From Nematostella vectensis (lineage: Eukaryota > Cnidaria > Anthozoa > Actiniaria > Edwardsiidae): DNA of 64,000 bases. The stretch spans positions 5,938,741 through 6,002,740 of the forward strand of contig NC_064038.1 of NCBI RefSeq assembly GCF_932526225.1. Reading direction: 5' to 3'. Both the position numbers and the translations under genes were made by a program. Below, piece by piece: positions 8,901 to 19,684 of this stretch (its first letter is position 1; each line of letters starts with the position of its first letter). Below the pieces are notes generated by a model that had not been told where the DNA came from, ran no database searches, and saw only the letters and a program-made list of their open reading frames with translations.

Positions 8901-11624
8901 GGCTTTAAAAAAAGCCTTTCAAAAACGCCTTTTCAAAAGATTGCCGTAGAAGACCCGGAGGTCGCACCTGGATGGAGTAGATAGAAAGACAAAAAATACC
9001 CTAAGGTCAGGTCTCAACGACAAGACGTTTTTTTTTGTAGGAATCTTTGGACGTTTGTCTCGAAGTTCACTGCGTTCGAGGCAAAGAAGCTTTTTAAGCT
9101 GTATCGACACGCGGTGAAGAAACGGGAAGAAGAGCGACATCAGCATCAGCACGAGGTAAACTCCATTAACGAGTCTCTGACAACCGCCATTTTGTCGTCC
9201 TAGCAGAATACCAAGTGGGAGAAAGCATCCATTTCCATAGGCTGATTTGAGGAAAGTGCTGCAATATTTTCGATTGAATTCGGTCAATTTAACATAAGAT
9301 TGACCTTTTAGGCTACTTTGCGATTTCTTAATATAATTTTTCTTCTAATATCGGGTGAAAAAAATATCGTGACGATTCTCGTCTCTATCATCACACTTCC
9401 AAATTATTTTCACAATATACAGCTATATAAAATAAGATTACACTCGTAGAATGTGTCCCGCATTGCTTAATGTGTATCAAACAAATAAGCACATCTAAGC
9501 GTAAATAAAAAAAATCCAGGTTTGTAAATCAGTAGCATTCTTCTTTGTGTGCCTGGAAATATTTACATAGATTTCAGATAACAGGATTCTGCCATCTATA
9601 CGTTACCCATGAAACACTGCGGGCTATAACATGTGGACTTTCGAGTGCAACCTTACATGGGCTAGGGCTGAATGAAGTGTATCTGTACCTTCGAAAGCAA
9701 TGTATTCATTCTTCAATAGCAATTTCATCAATCGGGTTAACGGAATTCTTCCTTTTGCGAGTAAAGACATTATGTTTTACGATAGGAACGCCCCATCCCC
9801 TGTTGTCTGAATTTTTGTACTTTAGCGAAGCTTCGAGAAAAGCTCTCAAAATTTACCAGAAATAATGCATTTAACGTCTAGCTCTGAGTAGAAAGCAATG
9901 AAAAATAGCCTCCAACTATAAGCATGCGCGCGCAGCACTCTGTTTGGAAACCTACCTTATGCAGCGCGTGCTGGGTAATTGAGGTAGATTTATGCGCGCT
10001 CAATTTTATAGCTGGGAATTGCTTATTTTTCATTGCTTTCTGCGGTCGTCGTCCACGATGTCGTTGCTAAAGTCTCTAATGTCTCCGTTTCCAGCGCCCT
10101 CATCATCACAAGCACAAACATGAGCCAAACAGCCTTCACAAGAAAACCATCGCCGAACATCCCGTAAACCGACCGTCCGATATAAAGAGGGGTATAGAGA
10201 ACATGTCGCTCCCAGTCCCTGCGACCAAGATCCCCAAGCTCGACAGCGCAAGGCCTGGGGCAAGCCAGGGAGCGTCTCGTTACCCTGGCGGCAGCGGGGA
10301 GCCTGGGCATGACCCTCGTCGAGCTGGAAAAATATACGGAGAGAGATCGAAAGAGAGGAGTTGTGAGCGAAAAGACGGGTAAGCGTAGAAGTGCTCAGTA
10401 AAAATGCCCCTTTACCTATTTCAAGTCACCAGTTTACTTCCCGAGGTCCGACGGAAACCTCAACCGACAATAGACAAAAGAATCTATTAGAATCCGAGAT
10501 ATTCAACAGGCCATCCGCTCTAAATTATCAATGACATCCTCATAGAAACTTCCAATAGACACACTGCTTTCAATATTTTGAAATATTTTTCGCGTTTTCC
10601 GTTAAAATCATCGGATATTGTTAGGTAATCGACTGGGAGTAAACTGGTGACAATACGGCTTTAAATCCATTTGTCGTAGCCCGCGGTAGTTTTAAGGAGT
10701 AACGTTTACATAACTGAATCCTGGTCTCTGAAGGCCATGTGAATGTTTTTAAGTAAGTCAACAAGAATGCTACATCCTTACAAGCCCGTAGCTGTTTTTA
10801 TTTCCGCTTATTTACTTATTCTTGTTACCCATAACGCCCTGTGAGTTACGAAACTTGCAAGTGCAACCTTACTTGAAATAGGTGCATAAGAATCCGACCG
10901 ACAAGAACGTGCTCCGCTTGTGTGACTAGGAATCTTTGAGTGCCGCTCTAAAATCTATGCAAAGTTGTTCATTTTAGGTGGAGAAATATATAGATTTAGG
11001 CATTGCCTAAAAGCGGAGACCGAATACTAAACTTTTTAGATCTATAAAAACAATGTGTATTAACACTTTTATTTTGCATCATAAATCCCTTCTCCTGTAC
11101 CAAAAATCGCCCTATCTGAGAATAATATGGTCTGGATGGGACAAAAGGCCGGAGGGTTCGAGTCACCGAGAGTTTCGTAGGGCTCGTGTTAGCGGTAGTC
11201 AACTGTATCGCCGCTAATATCTGTCTTTTTTTAAAGCCACGACGATCGGCGATACTACGAGCGCGAGAGAGATCGGGACCGCGACAGGGACAGAGATCGG
11301 GACCGATACCATGGCTCCGAACATCCGAGGTCTCACGAACGCTCATCGGATTACTCTCGATCTAAAGACTTACATCCGCGATCCTATGATCGAGGCACCG
11401 ACCACCTTCCGAGATCCTACGAGAAAAGCTACCGGCGGGAGGACCACCATCGGAGTCGGGAATACTCGTCGGATCATCGACATCCCTCGTTTAAACATCG
11501 GACGAGTAGCGAGTCGTCACGGCACAGCGGGCAAAGTCCCGACGTTTTATCGAGTCCTGTCCGAACATCCTACGAAGCGAGGAAACACTACTCGGACGAA
11601 AAGCGAGATCGAGACAAGAGATAA
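181..11624 (+). CDS. CHD1: CHD1/CHD2-type chromodomain helicase DNA-binding protein, C-terminal part (11 exons)
   Basis: Exons at 181-222, 4620-4762, 5280-5406, 5764-5914, 6479-6595, 7032-7316, 7908-8078, 8495-8673, 9041-9155, 10095-10378 and 11237-11624 (TAA stop at 11622-11624) have GT-AG borders and join in one frame to give 666 residues. Family members are nuclear ATP-dependent remodellers that space nucleosomes on transcribed chromatin. The order matches vertebrate CHD1/CHD2: a helical segment ([11 protein letters not shown], then [10 protein letters not shown]), the SANT/SLIDE region ([20 protein letters not shown]), [13 protein letters not shown], a charged linker, the CHCT/DUF4208 domain ([15 protein letters not shown] through [11 protein letters not shown]) and an RD/SH-rich tail. 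Chromodomains and helicase lie left of base 1. Some stretches, such as EYEEKLKE, resemble CHD2 as I remember it, so this is best read as the ancestor-like CHD1/2 gene. Introns contain many transposon remnants but no splice-phased arrays. Confidence 0.93.
281..470. mobile_element. PIF/Harbinger-like MITE with TAA target duplication
   Basis: The inverted ends are GGGTGCGTTTTTT on the left and, reverse-complemented, GGGCGCGTTTTTT on the right. TAA is directly repeated outside both ends (278-280 and 471-473). About 190 bp with no coding capacity, containing attccggaat palindromes. A 3-bp TWA duplication plus G-rich ends is typical of PIF/Harbinger derivatives. It lies in a CHD1/2 intron, 12 bp from the foldback element. 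Confidence 0.6.
511..690. repeat. Left subterminal cluster of TTCGCGAA palindromes
   Basis: About 13 copies of the 8-bp palindrome TTCGCGAA, many within TGTTCGCGAACA. The cluster is mirrored at 4097-4262. Such clustered palindromes could be transposase-binding sites, which is an inference. The apparent reading frames here (NFANVREFRE-type peptides) are repeat artefacts. Confidence 0.85.
1035..1780 (-). repeat. Left tandem array (about 120 bp unit), inverted copy of the right array
   Basis: About six units containing ccgatcgcttgatattcttc, gctagcgaaga and gggaagccattta motifs. Two adjacent double units (1255-1497 and about 1495-1740) are nearly identical, so amplification was recent. The orientation is opposite to the array at 2040-4035. 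Confidence 0.85.
1790..2039. other. Unique centre of the foldback element
   Basis: This is the spacer between the two inverted arrays. The longest reading frame is 65 codons on the + strand (1821-2018), with no recognisable domain. There is no sign of a transposase. An internal gcgagcggtactc resembles the element's terminal GAGCGGTACTG. Confidence 0.5.
2040..4035 (+). repeat. Right tandem array (125-135 bp unit, about 15 copies)
   Basis: The units contain caaataaatggcttcccgc, ttcgctagcagttttcacac, gaatatcaagcgatcggcat and ctaattctcccgtgttta. Unit variants alternate (for example cgatcgatcgg versions), which shows higher-order duplication. Units on the two arms are close enough to pair as long hairpins. 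Confidence 0.88.
4097..4262. repeat. Right subterminal cluster of TTCGCGAA palindromes
   Basis: About 13 copies of TTCGCGAA with spacers such as tttcgcgaacgtcg, mirroring the cluster at 511-690. The sequence just inside (caaaccgttta at about 4076) also matches the left arm (aaaccgtttgacaaacgg), so homology extends beyond the palindromes. Confidence 0.85.
4335..4605 (+). repeat. Two-copy diverged tandem repeat next to a CHD1/2 acceptor
   Basis: Two copies of about 135 bp share cggtttggttgctgg/cggttcgattgctgg, gcgttgcaa and a tgcaa...gttgcag tail. It ends 14 bases before the acceptor at 4619, so it may supply part of the pyrimidine-rich context. Confidence 0.6.
6196..6316. mobile_element. Small inverted-repeat element with 9-bp target duplication
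   Basis: The ends are TACCCTGGGTACCATAGGCT and, reverse-complemented, TATCCTGGGTACCAGAGTCT. A perfect direct repeat TAGAACTGG lies immediately outside (6187-6195 and 6317-6325). A 9-bp duplication suggests a Mutator-like origin. Related ends occur at 40561-40612, about 12520-13045 and about 59150. Lies in a CHD1/2 intron. Confidence 0.65.
6479..8078 (+). CDS. CHD1: CHD1/2 exons coding the charged linker
   Basis: Exons 6479-6595, 7032-7316 and 7908-8078 are all phase 0. The first carries [15 protein letters not shown], the end of the conserved DNA-binding region. The second is Lys/Ser-rich and ends in a (KE)n run. The third is acidic and ends in [11 protein letters not shown], directly before the CKEKMRP start of the CHCT domain, as in vertebrate CHD1/2. 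Low-complexity Lys/Glu sequence is expected here. The donors are gtaatt, gtaatt and gtaagc. Confidence 0.88.
6673..6921 (+). mobile_element. TTAA-flanked MITE (family with copies at 10425 and 41385)
   Basis: A roughly 250 bp element with inverted ends resembling AATGTGACCAGTTTACTTCC and aagtactctggtgacaatgc, and TTAA at both margins. The core (gaagtttctttgaagatgtg, gagcgaatggcctgttac) recurs in two other copies in this window. TTAA flanks suggest a piggyBac-type origin. Confidence 0.65.
7352..7480 (+). repeat. Interspersed repeat with tccatttccatcggct motif
   Basis: Shares tccatttccatcggct, aaccaagatattctcaa and ttattttgaagttt with the copies at about 30545-30650 and 27905-28020. Partial versions occur near 7640, 9230 and 63760. 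No ends or duplication could be placed, so the class is unknown. Confidence 0.5.
8495..9155 (+). CDS. CHD1: CHD1/2 exons coding the CHCT (DUF4208) domain
   Basis: Exons 8495-8673 and 9041-9155 join in phase 2 (AG|G). They encode [19 protein letters not shown], a helix with [12 protein letters not shown], and [20 protein letters not shown] followed by [12 protein letters not shown]. This is the conserved CHD1 helical C-terminal domain. It has been described in CHD1/2 as a helical bundle and is diagnostic for the family. All the core aromatic and basic positions I can recall are present. Confidence 0.92.
9890..10041. mobile_element. Short MITE just upstream of a CHD1/2 exon
   Basis: Inverted ends of about 17 bp (AGAAAGCAATGAAAAATA on the left, reverse-complemented on the right) enclose GC-rich gcatgcgcgcgcagc sequence. 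It ends 54 bases before the exon at 10095, so it may overlap the branch-point zone of that intron. Confidence 0.6.
10095..11624 (+). CDS. CHD1: CHD1/2 last two exons: His/Lys- and Arg/Asp/Ser-rich tail
   Basis: Exon 10095-10378 starts [18 protein letters not shown] and ends in phase 2. Exon 11237-11624 starts after tttttttaaag and reads a run of RD/RE dipeptides ([20 protein letters not shown]), then SYDRG/SYEKS/SSDHRH blocks, stopping at TAA 11622-11624. The tail composition matches the vertebrate CHD1/2 C-terminus rich in DHR, SDH and RS. No canonical AATAAA was found in the first 600 bases after the stop, so the 3' end is not placed. Confidence 0.85.
10425..10664 (-). mobile_element. TTAA-type MITE, second copy (reverse orientation)
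   Basis: The reverse complement matches 6673-6921 and 41385-41638, including gacggaaacctcaaccgac and caggccatccgctctaaatt. The right margin has TTAA at 10661-10664. The left end is degraded. Confidence 0.6.
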
Positions 11625-11669
11625 CACAGATGTACATAGTTTGTATAGTATTTATACCTTTTTCAACGC

Positions 11670-11771
11670 AAAAAGAGTGGGTGCCTGAAATCACCTTTTC
11701 CACAAAGAAAGAAATCCCAAAATTCCTGAAGCCCGCTTTGAGGGGTACATCTTTTGGCACCCACTCTTTTT
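11670..11771. repeat. Perfect 16-bp inverted repeat downstream of the CHD1/2 stop
   Basis: AAAAAGAGTGGGTGCC at 11670-11685 is exactly reverse-complemented at 11756-11771, 46 bp after the stop codon. This could be a tiny MITE or a 3'-UTR hairpin. No flanking duplication was found. Confidence 0.6.
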
Positions 11772-12554
11772 CAAAGACTGTTTCGTAAAATAAGACTTTG
11801 TAAACCCAATTGTCGCTCGCATTTTTTACTGTTATTGTAATACCGTCATCATTTTCGTGTAAGAGAGAATTTTTTTCCAACTCACCTAGGTGTCGTTTAA
11901 GTTTGATTATCTGTATTTGTTTACTTGTAAAAGTCATTATTTGAGGTCTTTTTAAAGGGTCTTTTCGGTAGCATAGGTTTCAGAAGAGATAAGCTGACGT
12001 CTGTCGTTTACTCTATCAGCTTGTGCTCACGCCTTGGCCGCAATCCTTATTATATTTGTAAAATGTGTATCGAAGATAAATCAAGTGTGGATAGACTATG
12101 TAAAGAATTTAACAAGTAAAGAATTTCCATTTAATATTTACAAGAAAACTGTGTTGTTGTACCCCATTACTAGATCAACGTTTTTTTAACACATTTTTGC
12201 ACATAAACCACCCTACAACGTTTAAGTACGGTCAATATATTATCTGATTGAGAAAGAATAGAAAGATATTCATGGAAAGATGCAAAAAAAATAGAAAAAA
12301 TACATGTCCAAAATTTTCAAAAGTCCTTCTTGGAGAACTAAAATTTGAGGTTTTAAAAATATTTTCCCAACTTAATTTGCATTCGGCAAAATGGCATAAA
12401 AATGTGCAAGGACACAAGTCAGTAGAATACTTGGAAGTTTGAAAACAAACTCGGTAAACGATGCATTTTATCGTGATCGCCTAAAAAGAAGAGGGAAGTA
12501 ACGAAAGCTGACAGTACAGTACCCTGATTCCGGAGCCTCGAACGTCTCTATTTA

Positions 12555-12972
12555 GGGCGGGTCGTCCACAATAACACTGATTCAAAAGTATCCGGGTTCG
12601 TTTTGCCGAAAACGCATCACTTGATTCGCGTCCACACTATCGTTTTCGCGTGGTGTTCGCCTGGATCCAGCCATCCACACTAACACGGATTCAAACGTTT
12701 GAAAACGCTGAAAGTTATAGGACGACGTCGTTTTTATGATATGCGCATGCTCAAAGCAGCGCGCGTCTGCGATATGACGCAATCGTTTTCATTTTGATAC
12801 GGATTCGACCGTCCACACTACGGACCAAAGTATACGGATTCATTTTGATTCACTTCCGACAGCGTTTTCAAAAGCATCCGGATTCGCGCGCGTGTGTTAG
12901 TGTGGACGGAAGGCCTAAACGTATCAAAAAGTATACGGATTCAAAAGAATCCGTGTTAGTGTGGACGGCCCC
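12555..12972. mobile_element. Nested PIF/Harbinger-like MITE (TTA duplication)
   Basis: The left end GGGCGGGTCGTCCACAATAA and the right end (reverse complement GGGGCCGTCCACACTAACAC) are inverted repeats. TTA is repeated at 12552-12554 and 12973-12975. Internal copies of gattcaaaagtatccgg and tagtgtggacgg show a tandem/inverted substructure. The empty target can be read from the other arm of the host palindrome. Confidence 0.75.
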
Positions 12973-13008
12973 TTAGTGGCCAGCGAGCTCGAGCTCGCTG
13001 GCCACTAA
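12973..13008. repeat. Perfect 36-bp palindrome
   Basis: The half-site TTAGTGGCCAGCGAGCTC is followed directly by its exact reverse complement, with no spacer. It is the centre of the host MITE. Confidence 0.95.
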
Positions 13009-15578
13009 ATAGAGAGACGTTCGAGGCTCTGGAACCACGGTAACAGTACAGCGACCGCGGGGGACCACTTTAGGGCTAAAAATTTGGCCAACACAAACTA
13101 TATATCTGGAGCCCTAAAAAGATCTGGAGGACTATAACACTACCAGCCCCTTCATCTCCGTGGTCCCTGCCACAACATTTTATTATTGAAAGCCTCGTTT
13201 TGTTCCAGCTCGTTCCTGTGAGCCCGCAGTACGAGCCACTAGCGACGGCTGGAGGCATAGAGCCTTTGTTTTGTTATGGTTGTAGGCATTTTTTTTACAT
13301 TAAAACAACATTTGTAGGGATAAAACTGATCTCAAAACAAAAGCACGTATCTCCGGACATGTAAAATAAATAATCGCCCCGGTGCTTATTCCAGTAATTA
13401 CGGTAATCAAACTTGAACTAAAAACACAGATTCCTAGAACTCCCTGTTAACTCGTTTCTCGATGACCAAATTCCACCCTGTATCTCTACGGTGAAAGTTC
13501 TTTAGAGCTAGCGAGGCTAAACGCTATTCGATTTAATGCGTGCAATAAAATTAGCTGTTTGCATCATAACCTATTCTAAAGAAGTTTTCTAACCAATCGC
13601 CCATATAAAAATATTCGCGCTTGATTTCTGTCGTATAAAATAAGAATAGATTGGAATATCCACCACCATCAGGAAGCGGCCATCCGAGTTCCGTATATTT
13701 GGGAACGTCCTAGCCCCGTCCCTTTGCTTCTCGGCGGGCCTATCACGCTCTACATGGTTCTGATGTCACTGGCTCTTTCTGCAAGTCAGCATGAAGCGTC
13801 CGCCATATTGGAAAGTGTGAGTCTGCGCGCAAAGCATCATGGAGCTGACAGCAAGGGAGTAGCCTGGGGACGAGGCTAGGAACGTACTAGACCACCCATA
13901 CAAAATACCCAAAGGTTAAAAGTCTTCAGTAACAACCTATTTATACGGTAATTCAACTAGTTGGCTAATAAAGTGTTGTAATATTCTCGGAGGGTGAAAC
14001 CACTTAGATAGATAGATACTTTTATTAATTTGAATGTCGCAGCCAGTAGGCTGAATTATGTTTACAAGATATATAACTATGATAAAAACTATGATAAAAC
14101 TAAGATAATAAATATATTAAATATTAAAGGTTCTACAGTAAAAATAAGTTCAAATATCTAGGTTTTAAAACTATTGACACGTTGGCATTGTGCATTAAAA
14201 AAGGTGTTTTTTTGCCCATTATCTTAAAAGTTACATTATAAGTCCGAGCTTTCCTAAGCGCATATGGCTTTCAAATTTAGTTGGTAACAGGTGGTGTAGG
14301 CGATGCCCTGTGTCATTAGAAATCTAATCGAACAGGGACATAGAGCCTTTGGTGGTGCTCTGTTAGGCGGTTTGTATTCGCCTGCAAAAGCGCGACGAAC
14401 TTAATTTTGTCCTTGATTTCGTCGGTCGGTATTTCTTTTATAGAGTACTATCAAGTACATATCAGGAGCATATTTGGTCCCCCATTTACTTGAAGCTTCA
14501 AGGGAAACAAAAACTTGTTCAAGTAAGCGAGAATTTCCCGTTATCCGAGAGATAAAATAAATAATCGGTGTAGTGCTTTTTTGTGTGCTTTTGCCGTGCA
14601 GCACGACTGTCGCAGCAGCCGGGCTTTATTGTCGTGCCGAACTTAATTGATCGGACGTGAAACTGTTCATGTGCCAGATCCAAACAATTATATTCTGCAC
14701 GGCAGAAGTGTTGCGTTTTATTTGGGCCTAAGTCTCTAGGAAAAATTCTTACCATCTATCCGAAGTCATAACTTGAAATTATAACTTGATACTTTATTGT
14801 TCGTGTGCGCTATAATAAACATATTCGTGTCTGTATTATCAGTTGCGCCATCTTTATGAACCTCAGGTGATTGTAGTCAAGTGGCACCCTTCCATGGGCC
14901 TCCCGTGTAGAGAAGAAGCCGGCATTTCCAATGCCAAAATATTTAATCATTTAATTGGCAGCTGTCTGCTGTTTCGTAGTGTGCTTGTTTGGCGTGCGAA
15001 CATCGGCTGCACACGGTTTGTTTTGATGACTCTTGAAGGAAAATAAACAAATAAAGTTGTGTCAGCATTTGGCATACGGTCCTGCATCACACTTGAATCC
15101 TATCATCAGAATTCTGAAGGGAAATATCTAAAGTAGAATGGTTTACCGAGAACGGGATTCTAAGTACAAAATGGGTTTGAGGAAACCAGCGGCTCACACA
15201 CAAGTGCCTCCACAAGTGACTCATAATAGTTATGACCCCCTGACCTATTTCAAATAAGTTTAAAAGAAAATTGGTTTTGCAAAGTTTATTTAAGATGTGC
15301 TTATTCACTTCATGGGTCTCACTGGAAACTTGGCCATCCTAAAAACGCACACAGCACTTTTGGTGTCCGGCATTGGCAATTTTCCACGTTCTTCTAGTGA
15401 ATTAAGGTTACGGTACAGTTCCGCGCCCTGGTCACGGAAAGTTGCAGTATGCAATTCCAACCATAGCCGGCGATCAAATTGCGAAAAATTTCGATGAATT
15501 TGGAATTGTAACACCTGTACACACTTTTGACAATGAGGTTTTGCTCTGTCAGCCTGCTAACCTTTATGCAATTCCGAG

Positions 15579-15893
15579 CACAGGTAGCCCAGGCTCATTC
15601 CTTTTGACGATTTACTAGAGAATATGGTGACTTTTGAGCGTATGATTTTTTGTCTTAAATCTTAATAAAACTTTTTTGAAATACTAACAGTGTTTTCCTG
15701 GTGTCCTTAATGTTCTTCCGACTGAGTTTCAGCTATTTTCGTTAAGTAGCCTTTCACCAGCATACATAAGGCATTACAAATGGCAATACATATGGCTGGT
15801 GAAAGGCTAGTTATACCCAACGTAAGTTATTCCCAACCTAAGTTATACCCAACGTAGTAAATCGTCAAAAGTAACGAGCCTGGGCTACCTGTG
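15579..15893. mobile_element. MITE with about 38 bp inverted ends
   Basis: The left end cacaggtagcccaggctc, continuing to cttttgacgatttacta, is mirrored at 15855-15893. A second inverted pair inside (tagcctttcaccagc / gctggtgaaaggcta) and a cccaacgtaagttat repeat lie within. No coding capacity. Confidence 0.7.
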
Positions 15894-16505
15894 TTGCGAT
15901 TAATCTATATGGTACATAAATTCAAAAGTTAAGCGTTTTTTTGTTCGAACTTCTGTTTTGCTGTAAAATATTTCTTGAGACTTGTATTAATTAAAACTAA
16001 TCCCATTACCGGATTATGACACTTCACACCTAATCGGGTTTGTCCACTGCTGTGTTGCGGTTCAAAAGAAATCAGATTTTGACACGGAAAGTGTTAAGAT
16101 TATCATTCCCCTAAAAATATTTTTCGCTTATATTTCCTAAAATAAAATCGCTACCGTAAAAATCATTCCAGAATATATTAAATTTTATTGTAGGGATTCT
16201 GTTATTGTTAAAATCTTATTTTCGGTATTTCTGCCCACACGTAACTGTGCCGTAACCGAAGATACACTGCATCTGGCGGGGGGAGCTCTTGGGGAGGGGA
16301 ACTCTACGGATGAGATACTAATAAAAGGCCCGTCAGAGAAGATGAAATAGCTCGGCCATAACACAGGGACATTTTGCTCAGCGTTTCACTCTACGTAGTG
16401 GATTGGTCAGTATTCTTGCCATGGGCCTGGATTTTACCTGGTGAAACAGTATTTACGATGATCTCTATTTATCCCGAAACTATACACCTACTCTAACAAA
16501 GCCTT

Positions 16506-16657
16506 CAGGGGCGGATCTGGGAGGGGCCCTATTTTCAGACATTTGGCCTGAAGATAACAAGAAATATAAGGAAATATACGGAAGAACAATAAGTCCCCCC
16601 CTTTCTTGAAACTCTTGCTTCGGCCTCCCCTTTTTTAAACTTCTGGATCCGCCCCTG
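16506..16657. mobile_element. hAT-like MITE, CAGGGGCGGATC family, copy 1
   Basis: The ends are CAGGGGCGGATC and GATCCGCCCCTG. The flanks gcctt and ggctt differ at one base, consistent with an aged 5-bp duplication. The internal sequence (cagacatttggc, aacaagaaatataaggaaat) is shared with copy 2 at 36146-36324. Confidence 0.7.
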
Positions 16658-16861
16658 GGCTTTCTCCTCGTTCCCTCGTGTTTCTTGGAGTTTTTGAGCT
16701 GGTATAAATGAAGAGCCCTAACCCTCACGTTTATTGCGGAGCCGCTCTATGTTCGAACCTCAACCGAACCAGAACTGTGCGGATTTGGCACGCCTTTTAA
16801 TTTTTTTTTTCGCCTTCATTGTTATTGAGTCAACAACAATAATTACTACTACATTTAGAGT

Positions 16862-17160
16862 CAATTTAGGTATCCTGGTTATTACCTCCCTATTTATGTA
16901 TCCTGGGTATTGCTTCCCTATTTATGTATCCTGGTTATTGCCTCCCTATTTATGCATCCTGATTATTGCCTCCCTATTTATGTATCCTGGTTTTTGCTTC
17001 CCTATTAATTTATCCTGGTTATTGCCTTCCTATTAATTTATCCTGGTTATTGCCTTCCTTTTTATGTATCCTGGTTATTGCCTCCCTATTTTTGTATTCT
17101 GGTTATTGCCTCCCTATTAATGTATCCTGGTTTTTGCCTCCCTATTAAGTATCTTCTCCA
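16862..17160 (+). repeat. Minisatellite, about 24-29 bp unit
   Basis: About 11 copies of a unit such as tatcctggttattgcctccc followed by tatttatg, varying at a few positions. It produces spurious reading frames. No gene nearby. Confidence 0.9.
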
Positions 17161-19684
17161 TCTAGGCTTAAGGCAGCTTCATAGACCTAAATATTTCCCC
17201 TCTTCGTCATATCGAGATGTGCGTGGCGTAACCGACTAAGGCTAGGAACCTGGCTATTGCCTCCCTATTAATGCGCAGGTGCCTCTGGTACCTTTATTTT
17301 GTTACAGTTCGCTAGATGGTGGTGATGGTGCTGGGGCCGAAATCTCCAGCCTAGCAGTAAAGCTTTAGCTACCATACGATGCCTTCGCGCCACATCTGGA
17401 TGAATGGTCTGCCTTTTTTTCCATTTTCAACTGAGACAAGCAAGCTTGATTCTCGACAAATATCAAGAATTTTTCAATAGTTTATTTTAGTATTATTTTT
17501 TATTCATTATGTTATTTATCATGTTTCCGTTCGTCATTACAGCTTCATGGCCTTTTATCCCCTACCACTCTTTTCTTCCCGACATCCTTTTGCCCGCAAC
17601 CGCCTCCGCTTGTGAAGAGAGCGTAGAAGCATTTTAACCGGGAATCCTGTGTTTGAAATATTCTGGGCTTTTCACAAGAGACTAAGAAAAACACACACGG
17701 GGATCCGGGGTTTGTTTGGCGTCGATGCATCACTTAAATAAATAAGGTAATAGAAATCAAACTTTTTCCTTAGCCTTTTGGAAGCGCGCGCAGTAAAGAG
17801 ATCGCTTGGTCACTAAGCATGACAAAAGTAGACCGGCACGAAGGGGTGATCAGCAAAACAAGTATTTAATGATTCGAGTCGCGGTTTGTCACGTGATTTA
17901 CTCCACGAGCGCAAAAACGTTTTCCATCAGGTGGCTCTGAGGAACAACTCAAGCGTTTCTAAATGATCTTTTTAATGTGCTAGGAACGCGTATTTTCGTT
18001 TATTTTTGTACTATTATCACTGATTAAAACACAGATAGTATACGACGTGATCCACGCTTACTCCAACCGGGATGAGATAATATAAATCAACATCTATCCG
18101 ATTATAAACAGCCTTCGACCGACAGCGCTGACAAGAGACCCGGATCGCTTCCCCATGTGCGAGAGTACCCGCTCACTATGAGGCCATCCGTGTGTTTCAG
18201 AGACACATCAAAAAAAGCTCAGCACTTTATTTTTCCCCTATCTCAAACTTAGTGGAAGATTTGAGGATGATCAATGATTTTATTTATGCCAAATGTCAAC
18301 GATTTACTTGCCATAGATGGAGGAATAGTTTCCATATGTTTGTTGTGGGTGCGTTGTTTTTGCAGCTTTAGGAGGAACAACATTTGTGTTTGAACCCCCC
18401 AAAGCCTCGGTAGTCAAAATTGACGTTCATAATCGGTAATTCCAGAGAAAACGGATTTTCTAAGCTTATTAAACGTCGGCCCACGACCAAGGCTTTTACG
18501 GATCAGGGGAAAGAGACTACTAGTCCTATACACGCGACAAAAAACATGTCCATATGGTGAAGTAATCAACCCTTTGAAGTTTGTGAAAGTGCCGTTGATT
18601 CTCTGTTCTTTACAACTCGACACACCCTAACATTATACTTTGTTTAATCGTATAATTTAAATCTACATTATTTAATAAAGAAAACAAACAGCGGTCCCTT
18701 AGGAAACTTTGCCGACGTCAAAAGGCAATTTATTTACCGGCGAAAACATTAAGCTTTGAGGGTTCAACGCAAATGTTCCGGTGTCATTAATAATCTAACA
18801 ATGTGCTGACTGCTCTGAATTATTCCTCGTCTTCTTTTAATCGAAACCCTCAAAGTGGACGGAAAGCAAAAAACAAAGATAACGCTTATAATTAAGAGAG
18901 CTTTAGTCCGGAATCCAGGGTCCATTCCTTGGATTTTAATCGCGTTCGGTCGATTCAACAATCTGTTTTGATAAACCAGCTGTGTACGTGTGAAGTAATG
19001 CCCCGCAATATGTTTATTTTAACACACTGTTCTCTTCTCCCCTGGCTTTGACCCCACTGCAAGGAAATTCCATTAGCAGTACGTATGTGTTTGTGTTTCT
19101 AAGCATGGCATATTTTTTAACTAAAAGGGGTTTAGGAACGTCCATTCTTGCACTCATTTGCAGAATCGCTTGTCTTCTCACAAATGTGCAAAGTAACTAT
19201 GTAACGTATCACTTTATCTAAAAACATTTTTATGAGGGTTTTTAAAGCAATTTATTTTTAAGATTTTTTTTTACAAATGGTTCAATTTTCGTCGTTGAAA
19301 TGTTGAGTATTAGGCTGCCAAGTTAAGTAAATGCATTAATTGAAGATTACCTACTCGATTTTTCACATCACTGTAAACATAATTTAGACAGACAACGCGA
19401 GCAAATGGTAGCACCTTTTTTAGCGTTTTGAAAAGTGCAGTTCATATAGGATAGAATTGAACCAATTTTATACCCAATGCTGGAAGAAAGTCTGGTTAAA
19501 TATGAAATTTTTAATGATTAATTGCTTGATTTTTCTGTCAGACTGAACGGAACCAATCTAGACAGGTTTGCTTGTGTTCTCGAGTATTAAATCGGACAGA
19601 AAATAAATAGCATTGGGTCAAAAACCAAGTCAATATTTGTATTGTCTCTTTGTAAAGCTCTCGTTCGTCTGTTCTCCTCTTCTC

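Larger units (their letters stand above)
12520..13045. mobile_element. Palindromic MITE interrupted by a nested element
   Basis: The arms ttccggagcctcgaacgtct and, reverse-complemented, ttccagagcctcgaacgtct flank the element. Removing the nested insert (12555-12972) and one TTA restores a near-continuous palindrome of about 110 bp centred at 12990/12991. The ends belong to the same loose family as 6196-6316. Confidence 0.7.

Noticed and set aside
13985-14120. Possible LINE 3' end (ttttattaatttgaa...), and a similar a-ataaagataactttattc stretch at 35110
   Set aside because: Only short AT-rich similarity; no coding remnant or defined ends, so no element is called.
16734-17148. Hydrophobic frames with repeated YPGYCLPI-like units resembling membrane segments
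   Set aside because: Minisatellite translation; no start context, no exon borders.
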